Assembly (NCBI GenBank): GCA_036489975.1
Contig: DASXES010000095.1
Coordinates: 1 to 64,000, forward strand
Source of the DNA: Roseiarcus sp036489975
Lineage (GTDB): Bacteria > Pseudomonadota > Alphaproteobacteria > Rhizobiales > Beijerinckiaceae
Direction: 5' to 3'
DNA length: 64,000 bases
How positions within the stretch are numbered: position 1 is the stretch's first letter; every line of letters begins with the position of its first letter. The notes under the pieces are model-generated. The model was not told the DNA's origin. It was given only the letters and a program-made list of their open reading frames with translations, and ran no database searches. A program made the translations under genes and the position numbers. Below, piece by piece: positions 19,651 to 28,179 of the stretch.

Positions 19651-20094
19651 TCACCACAGCATCGTCCAGGACAAGGCCGTGGCTTCGGGCGAGACGACGG
19701 CCGGCTGGCAATCCAGAAGCATGGCGCGAAACCCGCGCCGCTCTGGACTCGCGCACTCGAGCAGTTCGTTCATTTTGCGCAGGCGCCGCACCAGCGTCTT
19801 CATGAAGCCGACGGCGCGCTCCGGGTTCGCCTCGATCGAGGCGATGAATTCCTGATAGGAGGCGGAAAGGCATTCGGTGTCGCACGCCGCTCTCACGGTC
19901 GCGGATCGCGGCCCCGGCTCGATCAGGCACATTTCGCCGAACACCTCGCCGGTCTCCAGTCTGCCCACGGTCCTTGCGGTCGCGCCGCGCCCGACGACGA
20001 CGTCGACCGCTCCGCTGACGATGAAGAACGCCGTATCGCCCTCGTCGCCCTCGCAGATGATGGTGTCTCCCGCCTTGAACGCGACGTCTTGCAT
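19651..20094 (-). CDS. Cyclic nucleotide-binding domain protein
   Basis: 147-aa single-domain protein with the cyclic-nucleotide-binding (Crp/PKA regulatory) beta-roll. GDEGDTAFFIVSGAVDVVVG (residues 16-35) is the usual first half, and the phosphate-binding cassette FGEMCLIEPGPRSATVRA (52-69) keeps Glu54 and Arg63, the ribose and phosphate contacts. There is no HTH DNA-binding domain after the C helix, only about 30 residues, so it is a stand-alone sensor or regulatory subunit, not a Crp-type repressor/activator. It sits between a metallophosphoesterase gene and the PycTM-like triplet. The ligand could be cAMP, cGMP or another cyclic nucleotide. Confidence 0.85.
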   Translation of the reverse strand: MQDVAFKAGDTIICEGDEGDTAFFIVSGAVDVVVGRGATARTVGRLETGEVFGEMCLIEPGPRSATVRAACDTECLSASYQEFIASIEANPERAVGFMKTLVRRLRKMNELLECASPERRGFRAMLLDCQPAVVSPEATALSWTMLW

Positions 20095-20178
20095 GGAAAT
20101 GCCTCCCTGGGCGCCTCGAGCCCGGCGGTCCGCTTATATCAGGTCCGGGCGTCGCTGCAGGCGCAAAGGAGGCAGGCC

Positions 20179-21087
20179 TCAGACGGCGAGCGCCTCGCGT
20201 TCGCCGATCGCTCCGCTTTCCGGCGCGAGCCCCCTGACGCGGGCGCCGACCCGCCAGCGTTCGCCCTCGCGGTCCAACCGCACGAGGTGATAGGCGGCGC
20301 GATAGCGCGGGTGGCTTGCGGTTGCGGCGGCCGATGGAGCGCTCAGGACTGGAATCGCGCCGCCAACCGTGCGTGCGGCGCGAGAGGCAAGCGACCGTAC
20401 AGCCTGCCGGTGAATGTGACCGTGCAGGATCGCCTCGGCGCCAAAGTCCCGTACGACGCGTTCGAATGCGGCTGCGTCCGAGAGTCCGCGCAGCGGCGGC
20501 GCAATCCCGGCCAGAGGCGGATGATGGATCAGCACGACCCGCGCCAGGCCGTCGGCGCCGGTTTCGCGCAGCAATTCTGCGAACGCCTCGAGTTGCGCCT
20601 TGCCGAGCCTGCCCGTGGCCATCAAGGGAGCGGTCGGCACCGCTGAACTCAAGCCGATGATCGCGATTTCCCCGCGCACACGCAGGTAAGGATAGATCGC
20701 CTTGCTCTGCGGCGCGCCGTCGCTGGCGGCCCATGGCGCGAACGTGGATGCGAGCAAGGGCATGGACGCGCGCACGTAAGCGTCGTGATTGCCGGGCACG
20801 AAGCTGACGTCGGACGGCTCGCCCAGGGTCTCCATCCACAAGGCCGCGCGATGGAACTCCGCGGCCATGCCGATATTGACCAGATCCCCGGTGACCGCGA
20901 CATGATCGGGGCGCTGGGCGCGTAAATCAGCGACCAGGCGCTTCAGGAGGCCCATGTCGTTGAGCCGTTCGCGCCCGCGCTTCCAGTTGATGAATCCCAT
21001 GACCCGCTTGAGGCGCAAATCGGCGAAGCCTGGCATCGGCGCCGGGCTTAAGTGCGGGTCGGTGATATGCGCGATGGTGAAGCTCAT
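20179..21087 (-). CDS. Metallophosphoesterase (CpdA-like)
   Basis: Calcineurin-like metallophosphoesterase, 302 aa from ATG 21087 (MSFTIAHITDPHLSPAP). All five metal-site blocks are present: DPH (Asp10, His12), GDLVN, GNHDAY, a later single His (VLIHHPPLAG) and HGHIHR. This pattern is shared with class III cyclic-nucleotide phosphodiesterases such as CpdA, but also with lipid and nucleotide phosphatases, so cAMP hydrolysis is plausible, not shown. The next gene downstream encodes a cyclic-nucleotide-binding protein (84-base gap), which supports a link. A start at 21105 is also possible; ribosome binding sites are weak for both. Confidence 0.82.
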   Translation of the reverse strand: MSFTIAHITDPHLSPAPMPGFADLRLKRVMGFINWKRGRERLNDMGLLKRLVADLRAQRPDHVAVTGDLVNIGMAAEFHRAALWMETLGEPSDVSFVPGNHDAYVRASMPLLASTFAPWAASDGAPQSKAIYPYLRVRGEIAIIGLSSAVPTAPLMATGRLGKAQLEAFAELLRETGADGLARVVLIHHPPLAGIAPPLRGLSDAAAFERVVRDFGAEAILHGHIHRQAVRSLASRAARTVGGAIPVLSAPSAAATASHPRYRAAYHLVRLDREGERWRVGARVRGLAPESGAIGEREALAV

Positions 21088-21218
21088 CTGTGAAAAGCGC
21101 CCCATGCGCCGGCCCGCCAACGCGGGAAGGCCTCGAGCCATTGACCTCGCGGCAATAAGATTGCTTGAACGCAAAGACAACCCCGAGTTGGGGTCGGTGT
21201 CCGGAGCACCTGTAAGCC

Positions 21219-21689
21219 ATGGCCGCATCGGTTCGAGAAAGGCTGAAGTTGCGGCTCCTGCACTGGAGCTTCCTCCTCACCCGGCCGATGTCGCTTGGAG
21301 TGCGCGCGATCGTGATCAGCCCGGACGACGAAATCCTGCTGGTGCGGCACGGCTATGTCTCCGGATGGCATTTTCCCGGCGGCGGAGTCGAGGTCGGGGA
21401 GACCTGCCTTGAGTCGCTCAAGCGCGAACTCGAGGAGGAGGCGCGCATTTCGATCGAAGGGCCGCCCATCCTGCACGGCCTCTTCTTCAACCGCCAGACG
21501 TCGCGGCGCGACCACGTGGCCGCCTACGTCGTCCGCAGCTTCCGGGTTCTGGGCGAGCGGACGCCCGACTGGGAAATCAAGGAAGCGCGTTTTTTCCCCC
21601 GCAAGGCGCTGCCGGATGGAACGACGCGCGCCACTCGGGCGAGGCTCGACGAGATCTTCGATTCGGCGCCGCTCTCCGAGCTTTGGTGA
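21219..21689 (+). CDS. Nudix hydrolase
   Basis: 156-aa Nudix hydrolase cleaving nucleoside-diphosphate-linked compounds. The Nudix box spans residues 55-77 (GGVEVGE...RELEEEARI) and matches GX5EX7REUXEEXGU except that the late Gly is Arg76. The N terminus (KLRLLHWSFLLTRPMSLGVRA) is a short extension seen in a subgroup of alphaproteobacterial Nudix proteins. Divergent from the metallophosphoesterase with 131 bases between. Substrate unknown. Confidence 0.85.
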   Translation: MAASVRERLKLRLLHWSFLLTRPMSLGVRAIVISPDDEILLVRHGYVSGWHFPGGGVEVGETCLESLKRELEEEARISIEGPPILHGLFFNRQTSRRDHVAAYVVRSFRVLGERTPDWEIKEARFFPRKALPDGTTRATRARLDEIFDSAPLSELW

Positions 21690-21871
21690 CGAACCGGGCG
21701 CGAGCGGCTCCAGGGCTTGCGCAAGTTAACCCTATTGCCTTGATTTTGAGCCGTGATTTCGGCTGCAAGGACAATCCGTTAACCTCCGAGTAAGGGCGCC
21801 GCCGGTTTCATGACCGGGTGGACTTTTGGCGCCCGCGCGCTTAAAGAGTTCGGTCAGATGCGGGGAGATCG

Positions 21872-23242
21872 ATGAGTTCAGTCATCCGGCGTGGGACCGC
21901 CGTAGCTCTGACAATCGCGGCGGGCGCGTGGCTGGCCGGCTGCGACGGTTCGGACCTTGACCAGAGTTCGGCGCGGGCGGAGCAGCCGATTTCCGGCGCG
22001 ACGGTCGCCGAGATGGAAAAGCTCGACACGACGCCGTCCTCGCCGACGCTCATCCGCACCTACAAGAAGGAGGCTGAGCTCGAGATCTGGAAAATGAGGT
22101 CGAACGGCCAGTACGCGCTGCTCAAGACCTATCCGATGTGCCGGTGGTCGGGACAACTCGGTCCCAAGAAGCGCGAAGGCGACATGCAGGTGCCGGAGGG
22201 CTTCTACACGATCGCGCCCGGCCAGATGAACCCCAACTCCCACTATTACCTGGCGTTCAACGTCGGCTATCCGAACGCCTACGATCGCGCCTATGGGCGC
22301 ACCGGGGGCAGTGTCATGGTGCACGGCGTTTGCTCGTCCGCCGGCTGTTTCTCGATGACCGACGAGCAGGTCGCCGATATTTACGCAATCGCGCGCGATT
22401 CGTTCCGCGGCGGCCAGCGGGAGATCCAGCTCGAGTCCTATCCGTTCCACATGACCGCCGAGAACATGGCCAAGTTCCGGCTCGACCCGAATATCGCGTT
22501 CTGGAAAAACCTGAAAGACGGCTCCGACCATTTCGAGGTCACCAAGACTGAGCCGTCCGTCATGGTTTGCGGCAAGCATTACGTCTTCGACGCAACGGCG
22601 AAAGGCGAGGTGTCCGCCACCGAGCCGTGCCCGGCGCTCACGCGCGACGAAAGCGTCGAGGCGCTGGTGGCGGAAAAGGAGCAAAAGGACGACGCCAAAG
22701 TCGCCGACCTGGTTGCGTCCGGCGTGAATCCGATCCGCCTCGTTTACGCTGACGGCGGCCAGAATCCGGTCTTCGTTGGCTACAAGGATACGAGCGATCC
22801 GGATGCGCTGGCGACCGGGCCGCAGGAGATCGTGCTCGGCGAGCGCAAGCCAGTCGCCGCGGCGGTCAAGATCGCCGTGGCGGACGCGGACAGGAAGCGC
22901 GCCGCGAGCGCGGCGCCCGCCCCGGCCGGCGCCGCGCCGGCCCCGGCCGCCCCGGTTACGGTCGCGGCCATCCCGGCCCCCGCAAGCCAGTCCAGTGGAA
23001 TGTTGGGCGGGTTGACGGGGGGCGCCAAGAACGTCCAGAAATGGCTGCATCTCGGCGGCAAGGACGCCGCGCCGCCGCCGATGGCCGCCGCCGATCCTGA
23101 TCAGACCATTCCCCCCGCGCCGCTGCCGCCGCGTCGCGATAACGTGCATCTGGCGTCGCTGCACGGCGCGCCTGTCCCCCCGACGCGGTCGGCCGCCGCG
23201 GGGTCTGAGGCTGACGCGCCCGCAGCCTCGACGGCCCAGTAG
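21872..23242 (+). CDS. YafK-like L,D-transpeptidase lipoprotein
   Basis: 456-aa cell-wall enzyme. N-terminal lipoprotein signal with lipobox WLAGC (Cys about residue 26). The catalytic YkuD-type domain (about 55-230) contains VMVHGVCSSAGCFSM with His151 and Cys159, the L,D-transpeptidase signature, preceded by MQVPEGFYTIAPGQMNPNSHYYL, typical of the YafK/DpaA branch that cross-links or detaches proteins on peptidoglycan. The C-terminal 150 residues are Ala/Pro-rich (APAPAGAAPAPAAPVTVAA) and probably disordered. Start ATG follows GGGGAGATCG. Acts in the periplasm. Confidence 0.88.
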   Translation: MSSVIRRGTAVALTIAAGAWLAGCDGSDLDQSSARAEQPISGATVAEMEKLDTTPSSPTLIRTYKKEAELEIWKMRSNGQYALLKTYPMCRWSGQLGPKKREGDMQVPEGFYTIAPGQMNPNSHYYLAFNVGYPNAYDRAYGRTGGSVMVHGVCSSAGCFSMTDEQVADIYAIARDSFRGGQREIQLESYPFHMTAENMAKFRLDPNIAFWKNLKDGSDHFEVTKTEPSVMVCGKHYVFDATAKGEVSATEPCPALTRDESVEALVAEKEQKDDAKVADLVASGVNPIRLVYADGGQNPVFVGYKDTSDPDALATGPQEIVLGERKPVAAAVKIAVADADRKRAASAAPAPAGAAPAPAAPVTVAAIPAPASQSSGMLGGLTGGAKNVQKWLHLGGKDAAPPPMAAADPDQTIPPAPLPPRRDNVHLASLHGAPVPPTRSAAAGSEADAPAASTAQ

Positions 23243-23248
23243 GAAAGC

Positions 23249-23815
23249 TCAAACGCGCCGACCGTCCGCGATCCGGCCGGAGAGGCGCAAGACGAGGCGC
23301 GTCGCCTCCTCGGCGTCTTTCATCACGCGCGTCGGGACGACGATCGGGGCGCCCCGCCGAGGCCATACGTAAATGATGCCGCCGGCGTCTTCGGCCGCCT
23401 CGCAGTCGGCGTAACGCAGGCGCATCGCGCGCCCGTCGACGTCGAGCGACAGCGTTTCATCGTCGAATGTCGCCGTCAGAGCGCCCGCGGATCGAAGCTC
23501 ATCGATGGCGGCGCGACCCAGCAGGCGCGCGCGGCCGATGCGCCAATGGGACGCGAGCCGCTGAATCATGAACGCAAGCGCGGCCAGGATGAGCGTCATC
23601 TCCCCTGCGCGCCGGCTGATGAGACCCGTCAGCGCCAGAATGGAAGCGAAGGCCATGACGAGCGCGAAGGCGGTCAGCGGCGCCACGTGGCTCGCGAGCA
23701 GTCCCCCTTTGAGCGCCGTGCGCAGGCCTGCGCGTGCAGCGGCGGCTTCGGCTTCGGCGGGCGCGAGCGTAAAAGCATAAGGCCCGAACGAATCGGAGGG
23801 GCTGTCCGCCGTCAT
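23249..23815 (-). CDS. Membrane protein with YcxB-like C-terminal domain
   Basis: 188 aa. Two hydrophobic helices (about 42-62 and 70-88) are followed by a soluble domain (LSLDVDGRAMRLRYADCEAAED...GIIYVWPRRGAPIVVPTRVM) that resembles the YcxB-like fold by eye. The start overlaps the bolA stop by four bases (ATGA), so it is translated with bolA. No specific role known. Confidence 0.7.
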   Translation of the reverse strand: MTADSPSDSFGPYAFTLAPAEAEAAAARAGLRTALKGGLLASHVAPLTAFALVMAFASILALTGLISRRAGEMTLILAALAFMIQRLASHWRIGRARLLGRAAIDELRSAGALTATFDDETLSLDVDGRAMRLRYADCEAAEDAGGIIYVWPRRGAPIVVPTRVMKDAEEATRLVLRLSGRIADGRRV

Positions 23816-24081
23816 GCCTCGCCGGGAGCCTTTGCAATCAGGGCCAGGGCGTGCAGGCCGTCGGCGAATTCCGCCTCGAGGAGGCCATAGACCAGACGAT
23901 GCCGCTCGACACGGTTCCGCCGCTCGAATTGGGCCGACACCACCCGGACGCGATAATGCGTGCCCCCGCCTTCGCGCGCGCCCGCATGTCCCGCATGACG
24001 GTCGGACTCGTCGACCACGTCGAGCTCCACGGGATCGAGCGCCGCGGTCAACCTCGCGACAATTCTCTCTTGCATGATCAA
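23812..24081 (-). CDS. bolA: BolA-family protein
   Basis: BolA-like protein, 89 aa, a small class II KH-like fold working with monothiol glutaredoxins in iron-sulfur and stress control. Recognisable motifs: ERIVARLTAALDPVELDVVDES, then GTHYRVRVVSAQFERRNRVERHRLVYGLL and GLHALALIAKAP at the C terminus. The longest frame starts with TTG 24081, 11 bases after GGAGG; ATG 24075 is the alternative. Divergent from the J-domain gene, the arrangement seen in many Hyphomicrobiales. Confidence 0.9.
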   Translation of the reverse strand: MIMQERIVARLTAALDPVELDVVDESDRHAGHAGAREGGGTHYRVRVVSAQFERRNRVERHRLVYGLLEAEFADGLHALALIAKAPGEA

Positions 24082-24241
24082 GGGGGTTCAGTCCTCCCGT
24101 TAAGACAATCGCGACCCTACATATCGTAAGCTCCGCTGCGGACCGAATACTCTGATTGACGCGCCGATTGGGAGACTTTTCCCTCAGGCCGGGCGTTTGG
24201 GACTTGCCCGATAGGGCCGCGGGTCATAAAGGTCATGGGCC

Positions 24242-24838
24242 ATGGATCTGAACTCTCGTCTGTTCGACCGCATCCGGGTCAAGCCCGTCGAGCGCACGCC
24301 GGAAAAGGCGCCGTCGACGCCGTGCTCCTTTCCCGGCTGCACGGCCGAGGGCGTGTTCCGGGCGCCGAAGGGCCGCGAGCGTGAGGGCGAGTATTTCAGC
24401 TTCTGCCGCGACCACGTGCGGGAATACAACGCCTCCTACGATTACTTTCGCGGCATGGACGACGTCTCGCTGGCGAAGTTTCGTCAGGCTGACGCCGTCG
24501 GCCATCGCCCGACCTGGAAGCTCGGCGACCGGGCGGCAAAGGCCGGCCATCCGATCGACGAATCGGTTTTTGCCGAGGCGCGCGCGGCGCGGCGGCGCGG
24601 CGCGCGCGGCAAACCGCCGCAGACCGTACCCGCGCCACGATACAACGCTTTGGCGGTCAAGGCGCTGATGACGCTCGAACTCGGCGCCGACGCGACCCCC
24701 GCCAAAATCAAGACACGATACAAGGACCTGGTCAAACGCCATCATCCGGACGCCAACGGGGGCGATCGCTCGTCGGAAGACAGGTTGCGCGAGATCATCC
24801 AGGCCTACAATTACCTGCGCGCCAACCACCTCGTGTGA
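24242..24838 (+). CDS. J-domain (DnaJ-like) protein
   Basis: 198 aa with a C-terminal J domain (about 140-198): TPAKIKTRYKDLVKRHHPDA contains the HPD tripeptide that stimulates Hsp70 ATPase. The N-terminal half has a Cys/His-bearing stretch (PCSFPGCTAEGVFRAPKG... YFSFCRDHVREYNASYDYF) that could bind metal. Canonical for the alphaproteobacterial protein found between bolA and cobS. It is a co-chaperone by family; the client is unknown. Confidence 0.88.
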   Translation: MDLNSRLFDRIRVKPVERTPEKAPSTPCSFPGCTAEGVFRAPKGREREGEYFSFCRDHVREYNASYDYFRGMDDVSLAKFRQADAVGHRPTWKLGDRAAKAGHPIDESVFAEARAARRRGARGKPPQTVPAPRYNALAVKALMTLELGADATPAKIKTRYKDLVKRHHPDANGGDRSSEDRLREIIQAYNYLRANHLV

Positions 24839-25032
24839 TCGGGGATTGGCGCTTCGTAAAAAGGGTCGCCCGCGGCCGATCGGAAGAACACCGCCCCCCG
24901 CGACTGCGCAACCGATAACGGTGTGAGGACGTTCCAAGGCAGGGCGACGCCGGCGCCGCCTTTTGCGCGCGCCCGAATTTCGGTTATGAGAATGACGCTC
25001 TTTTCCGCGGCGCGGGAGAGCGCGGAGGATCT

Positions 25033-26037
25033 ATGAACTCGATCAAAGCTATCGCGGGATCCGAACCCGCGCCCGGTCTGCCCGACACGCGCATATCGGT
25101 GCGAAAGGCCTTCGGCATCGATTCCGATATGGAGGCGCCGGCCTATTCGCAGACCGACGAACATGTGCCCGACCTGGACCCGGACTACCTGTTCGACCGC
25201 GACACCACGCTCGCGATCCTGGCGGGCTTCGCCTACAACCGCCGGGTGATGATCACCGGCTATCACGGCACCGGCAAGTCCACCCATGTCGAGCAGATCG
25301 CCGCGCGCCTCAACTGGCCTTGCGTGCGCATCAACCTCGACAGCCATGTCTCGCGCATCGATCTCGTCGGCAAGGACGCGATCGTCCTGAAGGACGGCAA
25401 GCAGGTCACCGAGTTCCGCGACGGCATGCTGCCCTGGGCGATCCAGAACAACATCGCTTTGTGCTTCGACGAGTATGACGCGGGCCGTCCGGACGTGATG
25501 TTCGTCATCCAGCGGGTGCTCGAGGTGTCCGGCCGCCTCACCCTGCTCGATCAGCGGCGGGTCATTCGGCCCCATCCCGCGTTCCGCTTGTTCGCCACCG
25601 CCAACACTGTGGGCTTGGGCGACACGTCGGGCCTCTACCATGGCACGCAGCAGATCAATCAGGGACAGATGGACCGCTGGTCGATCGTCGCAACGCTGAA
25701 CTACCTGCCGCACGACAAGGAGGTCGACATCGTGCTCGCCAAGTCGCCCGCGCACCGGGCGCGCAAGGACGGGCGTGACACGATCAACAAGATGGTGCGG
25801 GTCGCCGACCTCACGCGCAACGCCTTCATCAACGGCGATCTGTCGACCGTCATGAGCCCGCGCACCGTCATCACCTGGGCGGAGAACGCGGAAATCTTCA
25901 AGGACATCGGATTCGCTTTCCGCCTGACCTTCCTCAACAAGTGCGACGAGCTCGAGCGGACCCTTGTCGCCGAATTCTACCAGCGCTGCTTTGGCCAAGA
26001 GCTGCCGGAAAGCGCGCTGAACGTCGCATTGAGCTGA
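25033..26037 (+). CDS. cobS: Cobaltochelatase subunit CobS
   Basis: AAA+ ATPase subunit of the aerobic cobaltochelatase CobNST, inserting cobalt into hydrogenobyrinic acid diamide in B12 synthesis. 334 aa, the usual length. Walker A GYHGTGKST (76-84), Walker B ALCFDEYDAG, sensor FATANTVGLGDTSG and a C-terminal RCFGQELPESALNVALS typical of CobS. Start ATG with SD GGAGGATCT. CobT normally follows directly in this order, but here the next gene is a DUF29 protein, so cobT must be elsewhere. Confidence 0.93.
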   Translation: MNSIKAIAGSEPAPGLPDTRISVRKAFGIDSDMEAPAYSQTDEHVPDLDPDYLFDRDTTLAILAGFAYNRRVMITGYHGTGKSTHVEQIAARLNWPCVRINLDSHVSRIDLVGKDAIVLKDGKQVTEFRDGMLPWAIQNNIALCFDEYDAGRPDVMFVIQRVLEVSGRLTLLDQRRVIRPHPAFRLFATANTVGLGDTSGLYHGTQQINQGQMDRWSIVATLNYLPHDKEVDIVLAKSPAHRARKDGRDTINKMVRVADLTRNAFINGDLSTVMSPRTVITWAENAEIFKDIGFAFRLTFLNKCDELERTLVAEFYQRCFGQELPESALNVALS

Positions 26038-26058
26038 GGGCTTTTGGGGAACCAGGCG

Positions 26059-26532
26059 ATGAGCCGGAACGTGGTTCGCAAAGAGCAAGGCGCGGCGTCG
26101 AAGCGCGACGATCTCTATTCATGGGCTTTACGTCAGGCCGAGCTTTTGCGCGCCGGCCGGCTCTCGGAAATCGACCCCGTCGCAATCGCCGAGGAGATCG
26201 ACGACGTGGGCATGGAAGAATACCATAGGCTCGAAAGCGCGCTGCGCGTCGTGATGCTCCATCTGCTGAAGTGGGACCATCAGCCTGACAGGCGCAGCCG
26301 CTCGTGGACACTTTCCATTCTTGAACACCGGAGGCGGGTCCATCGGCAGCTCCGGGGGAGCCCGGGCCTGAAATCGCAGCTCGGTGAGGCGCTCGACGCG
26401 GCTTATGAGGACGCGCGACTTGAAGCAGCAAGCGAGACGGGCCTGGCGCTCAGCGTCTTTCCCGTCCAGCGCCCGTTCGAATATGCCGAGATCATGGAGC
26501 GCTCGATCGTCTGGCCCGGCGACGAGGAGTAA
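26059..26532 (+). CDS. DUF29 family protein
   Basis: 157 aa from ATG 26059. The DUF29 pattern is clear: DDLYSWALRQAELLRAGRLS, then DPVAIAEEIDDVGMEEYHRLESALRVVMLHLLKWDHQP and a C-terminal AYEDARLEAASETGL...FPVQRPFEYAEI. DUF29 proteins are soluble, of unknown function and often lie in accessory DNA. It starts 21 bases after cobS, in the place usually held by cobT. Confidence 0.85.
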   Translation: MSRNVVRKEQGAASKRDDLYSWALRQAELLRAGRLSEIDPVAIAEEIDDVGMEEYHRLESALRVVMLHLLKWDHQPDRRSRSWTLSILEHRRRVHRQLRGSPGLKSQLGEALDAAYEDARLEAASETGLALSVFPVQRPFEYAEIMERSIVWPGDEE

Positions 26533-26577
26533 GATCGATCGCGCCGGCTTATCCTGCCAGTTAAGGGCGGCGAGCGC

Positions 26578-27138
26578 ATGAGCGATGTTCCGTCCCCCCG
26601 GCCCATGCGCGTGCTCGCCATCTCCGGGAGCCTGCGCCTAGCCTCCACTAACACGGCGGCGCTGGAGGCGCTGGCCCGGCTCGCGCCCGAAGACGTCAAG
26701 GTGCTCGTCTACCGCGACCTCGCAACGCTGCCGCCGTTCAACCCCGACGACGACGTCGAGGATGGACGCAAGCCCGAGCCGGTCGAGACTCTGCGCGCGC
26801 TCATCGGCGCAAGCGACGCGCTTATCCTCGCCGTCCCGGAATACGCACACGGGATCCCCGGCGCGCTCAAGAACGCGCTCGACTGGCTGGTGGCGAGCGA
26901 GACCTTCGCCGGCAAGCCGACCGTGCTCATCGACACCTCGCCCCGCGCGTTCCACGCGCAGGCGTCCTTGCGCGAGATCCTGTCCACCATGGCCGCACGC
27001 CTCATTCCCGAGGCGTTCGCAGCGATCTCATTGACCGGAAAGACGGCGACAGCGCAGGACATTCTTGCCGATCCCGTGTGCGCGCGGCGGCTTGCGGAAT
27101 CGCTTGGCGCGCTCGTCGCCGCGGCGAGAGCCGGCTAG
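26578..27138 (+). CDS. NADPH-dependent FMN reductase
   Basis: 186-aa flavodoxin-like quinone/chromate-reductase family protein. FMN phosphate loop SGSLRLASTN (about 17-26), then ILAVPEYAHGIPGALKNALDWL (the PEYNxxxPGxLKNAxDW family signature) near residue 85. The family reduces FMN, quinones or azo compounds with NAD(P)H as a dimer. It is 45 bases downstream of the DUF29 gene, with AAGGGCGGCGAG before the ATG. Physiological substrate not determined. Confidence 0.9.
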   Translation: MSDVPSPRPMRVLAISGSLRLASTNTAALEALARLAPEDVKVLVYRDLATLPPFNPDDDVEDGRKPEPVETLRALIGASDALILAVPEYAHGIPGALKNALDWLVASETFAGKPTVLIDTSPRAFHAQASLREILSTMAARLIPEAFAAISLTGKTATAQDILADPVCARRLAESLGALVAAARAG

Positions 27139-27362
27139 GCTTGGCAGGCGCCCGGCTGGGGCTCGGGCTGGCGAAGTCGTGCTGGAGAGGGCGTCGAGTT
27201 CTGATTTTTGGGTCCGCCGCCACGCCTTATACCCGTTCCATTTGAGCGCGACTCGTCGCGCTCGATTCCGCGCAATGGCGCGGGCGCATTCGCGCTTTGG
27301 GGGTCAAGGCAGTGATCGGTTCCGATCATTGAGTCCTGGTGTTACGGCCTGCTTGACTTACC

Positions 27363-27394
27363 CATAACTTCGTGGTTATGAGTTGATTCATAAC
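27363..27394. promoter_or_regulatory. Candidate ArsR-type operator
   Basis: CATAAC-TTCGTG-GTTATG (27363-27380) is a perfect 6-base inverted repeat, and CATAAC occurs a third time at 27389-27394, 21 bases before the regulator start. AT-rich inverted repeats like this are the usual binding sites of ArsR repressors, so it is probably the autoregulatory site. Confidence 0.5.
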
Positions 27395-27414
27395 CGGTGA
27401 ATTATAGATCTCTC

Positions 27415-27738
27415 ATGGCGACTGCTCACGATAGGCTGTTCCGCACCCTCGCCGACCCAACAAGGCGGGCGATCTTCGAGCGCCTCTGCCGCGAAGGCGA
27501 GCAGACGGTCGCAGCGCTTACGGCCGAGGCCGGCGTTTCGCAGCCCGCCGTCTCGAAACATCTTGGCGTCCTGAAACAGGCCGGGCTCGTGCGGGACCGC
27601 CATCAAGGCCGTCAGACCCACTATAGCGCCGAAGTGCGCGCCTTAAGCCCGCTGATCGACTGGACGAGCGAAATGAAGGGCTTCTGGCGAAGCCGGTTCG
27701 ACGGCCTCGAAGACCTGCTGAGAAGGATGGACCAATGA
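27415..27738 (+). CDS. ArsR-family winged-helix regulator
   Basis: 107 aa from ATG 27415; a GTG six codons upstream (27397) is the alternative. ArsR-type winged helix: LFRTLADPTRRAIFERLC, recognition helix VSQPAVSKHLGVLKQAGLV, wing RDRHQGRQTHYS. There are no metal-binding Cys pairs, as in the subgroup that controls AHSA1/SRPBCC operons. The stop overlaps the DUF1801 start (ATGA). Probably represses its own operon from the inverted repeats upstream. Confidence 0.9.
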   Translation: MATAHDRLFRTLADPTRRAIFERLCREGEQTVAALTAEAGVSQPAVSKHLGVLKQAGLVRDRHQGRQTHYSAEVRALSPLIDWTSEMKGFWRSRFDGLEDLLRRMDQ

Positions 27739-28169
27739 GCGAACAAACGACGGCCGGCTCGAAGCCGGCGCAGACTTCTCCTGCTCGCCTGATCGACGCG
27801 CGGATCGAGGCGCTCAACGACTGGCGCGGGGAGACGCTGGCTCGTGTGCGAAGCCTGATCAAGGACGCTGACCCGGAAGCGGTCGAAGAGTGGAAGTGGC
27901 GAGGCGTTCCGGTGTGGTCGCACGGCGGAATCGTCTGCACCGGGGAAACCTACAAAGGCGCGGTCAAGCTGACCTTCGCCAAAGGCGCTTCGCTCGACGA
28001 TCCATCCGGCCTGTTCAACTCGAGCCTCGATGGAAACACGAGGCGGGCCATCGACATTCACGAAGGCGACGCAATCGATGAAACGGCGCTGAAAGCGCTG
28101 ATCCGCGCCGCGGTGGCGCTGAACACCGCAAAGCGAGCTGCGGCTCGCCCCATCCGCTCGAAGAAATGA
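27735..28169 (+). CDS. DUF1801 protein
   Basis: 144 aa, DUF1801 (YdhG/YjbR-like) fold: LIKDADPEAVEEWKWRGVPVWS, then GIVCTGETYKGAVKLTFAKG and LFNSSLDGNTRRAIDIHEGD. Small soluble proteins of unknown activity, often encoded with ArsR regulators and SRPBCC proteins as here. Translationally coupled to the regulator. Confidence 0.88.
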   Translation: MSEQTTAGSKPAQTSPARLIDARIEALNDWRGETLARVRSLIKDADPEAVEEWKWRGVPVWSHGGIVCTGETYKGAVKLTFAKGASLDDPSGLFNSSLDGNTRRAIDIHEGDAIDETALKALIRAAVALNTAKRAAARPIRSKK

Positions 28170-28179
28170 GGATAGAGCC

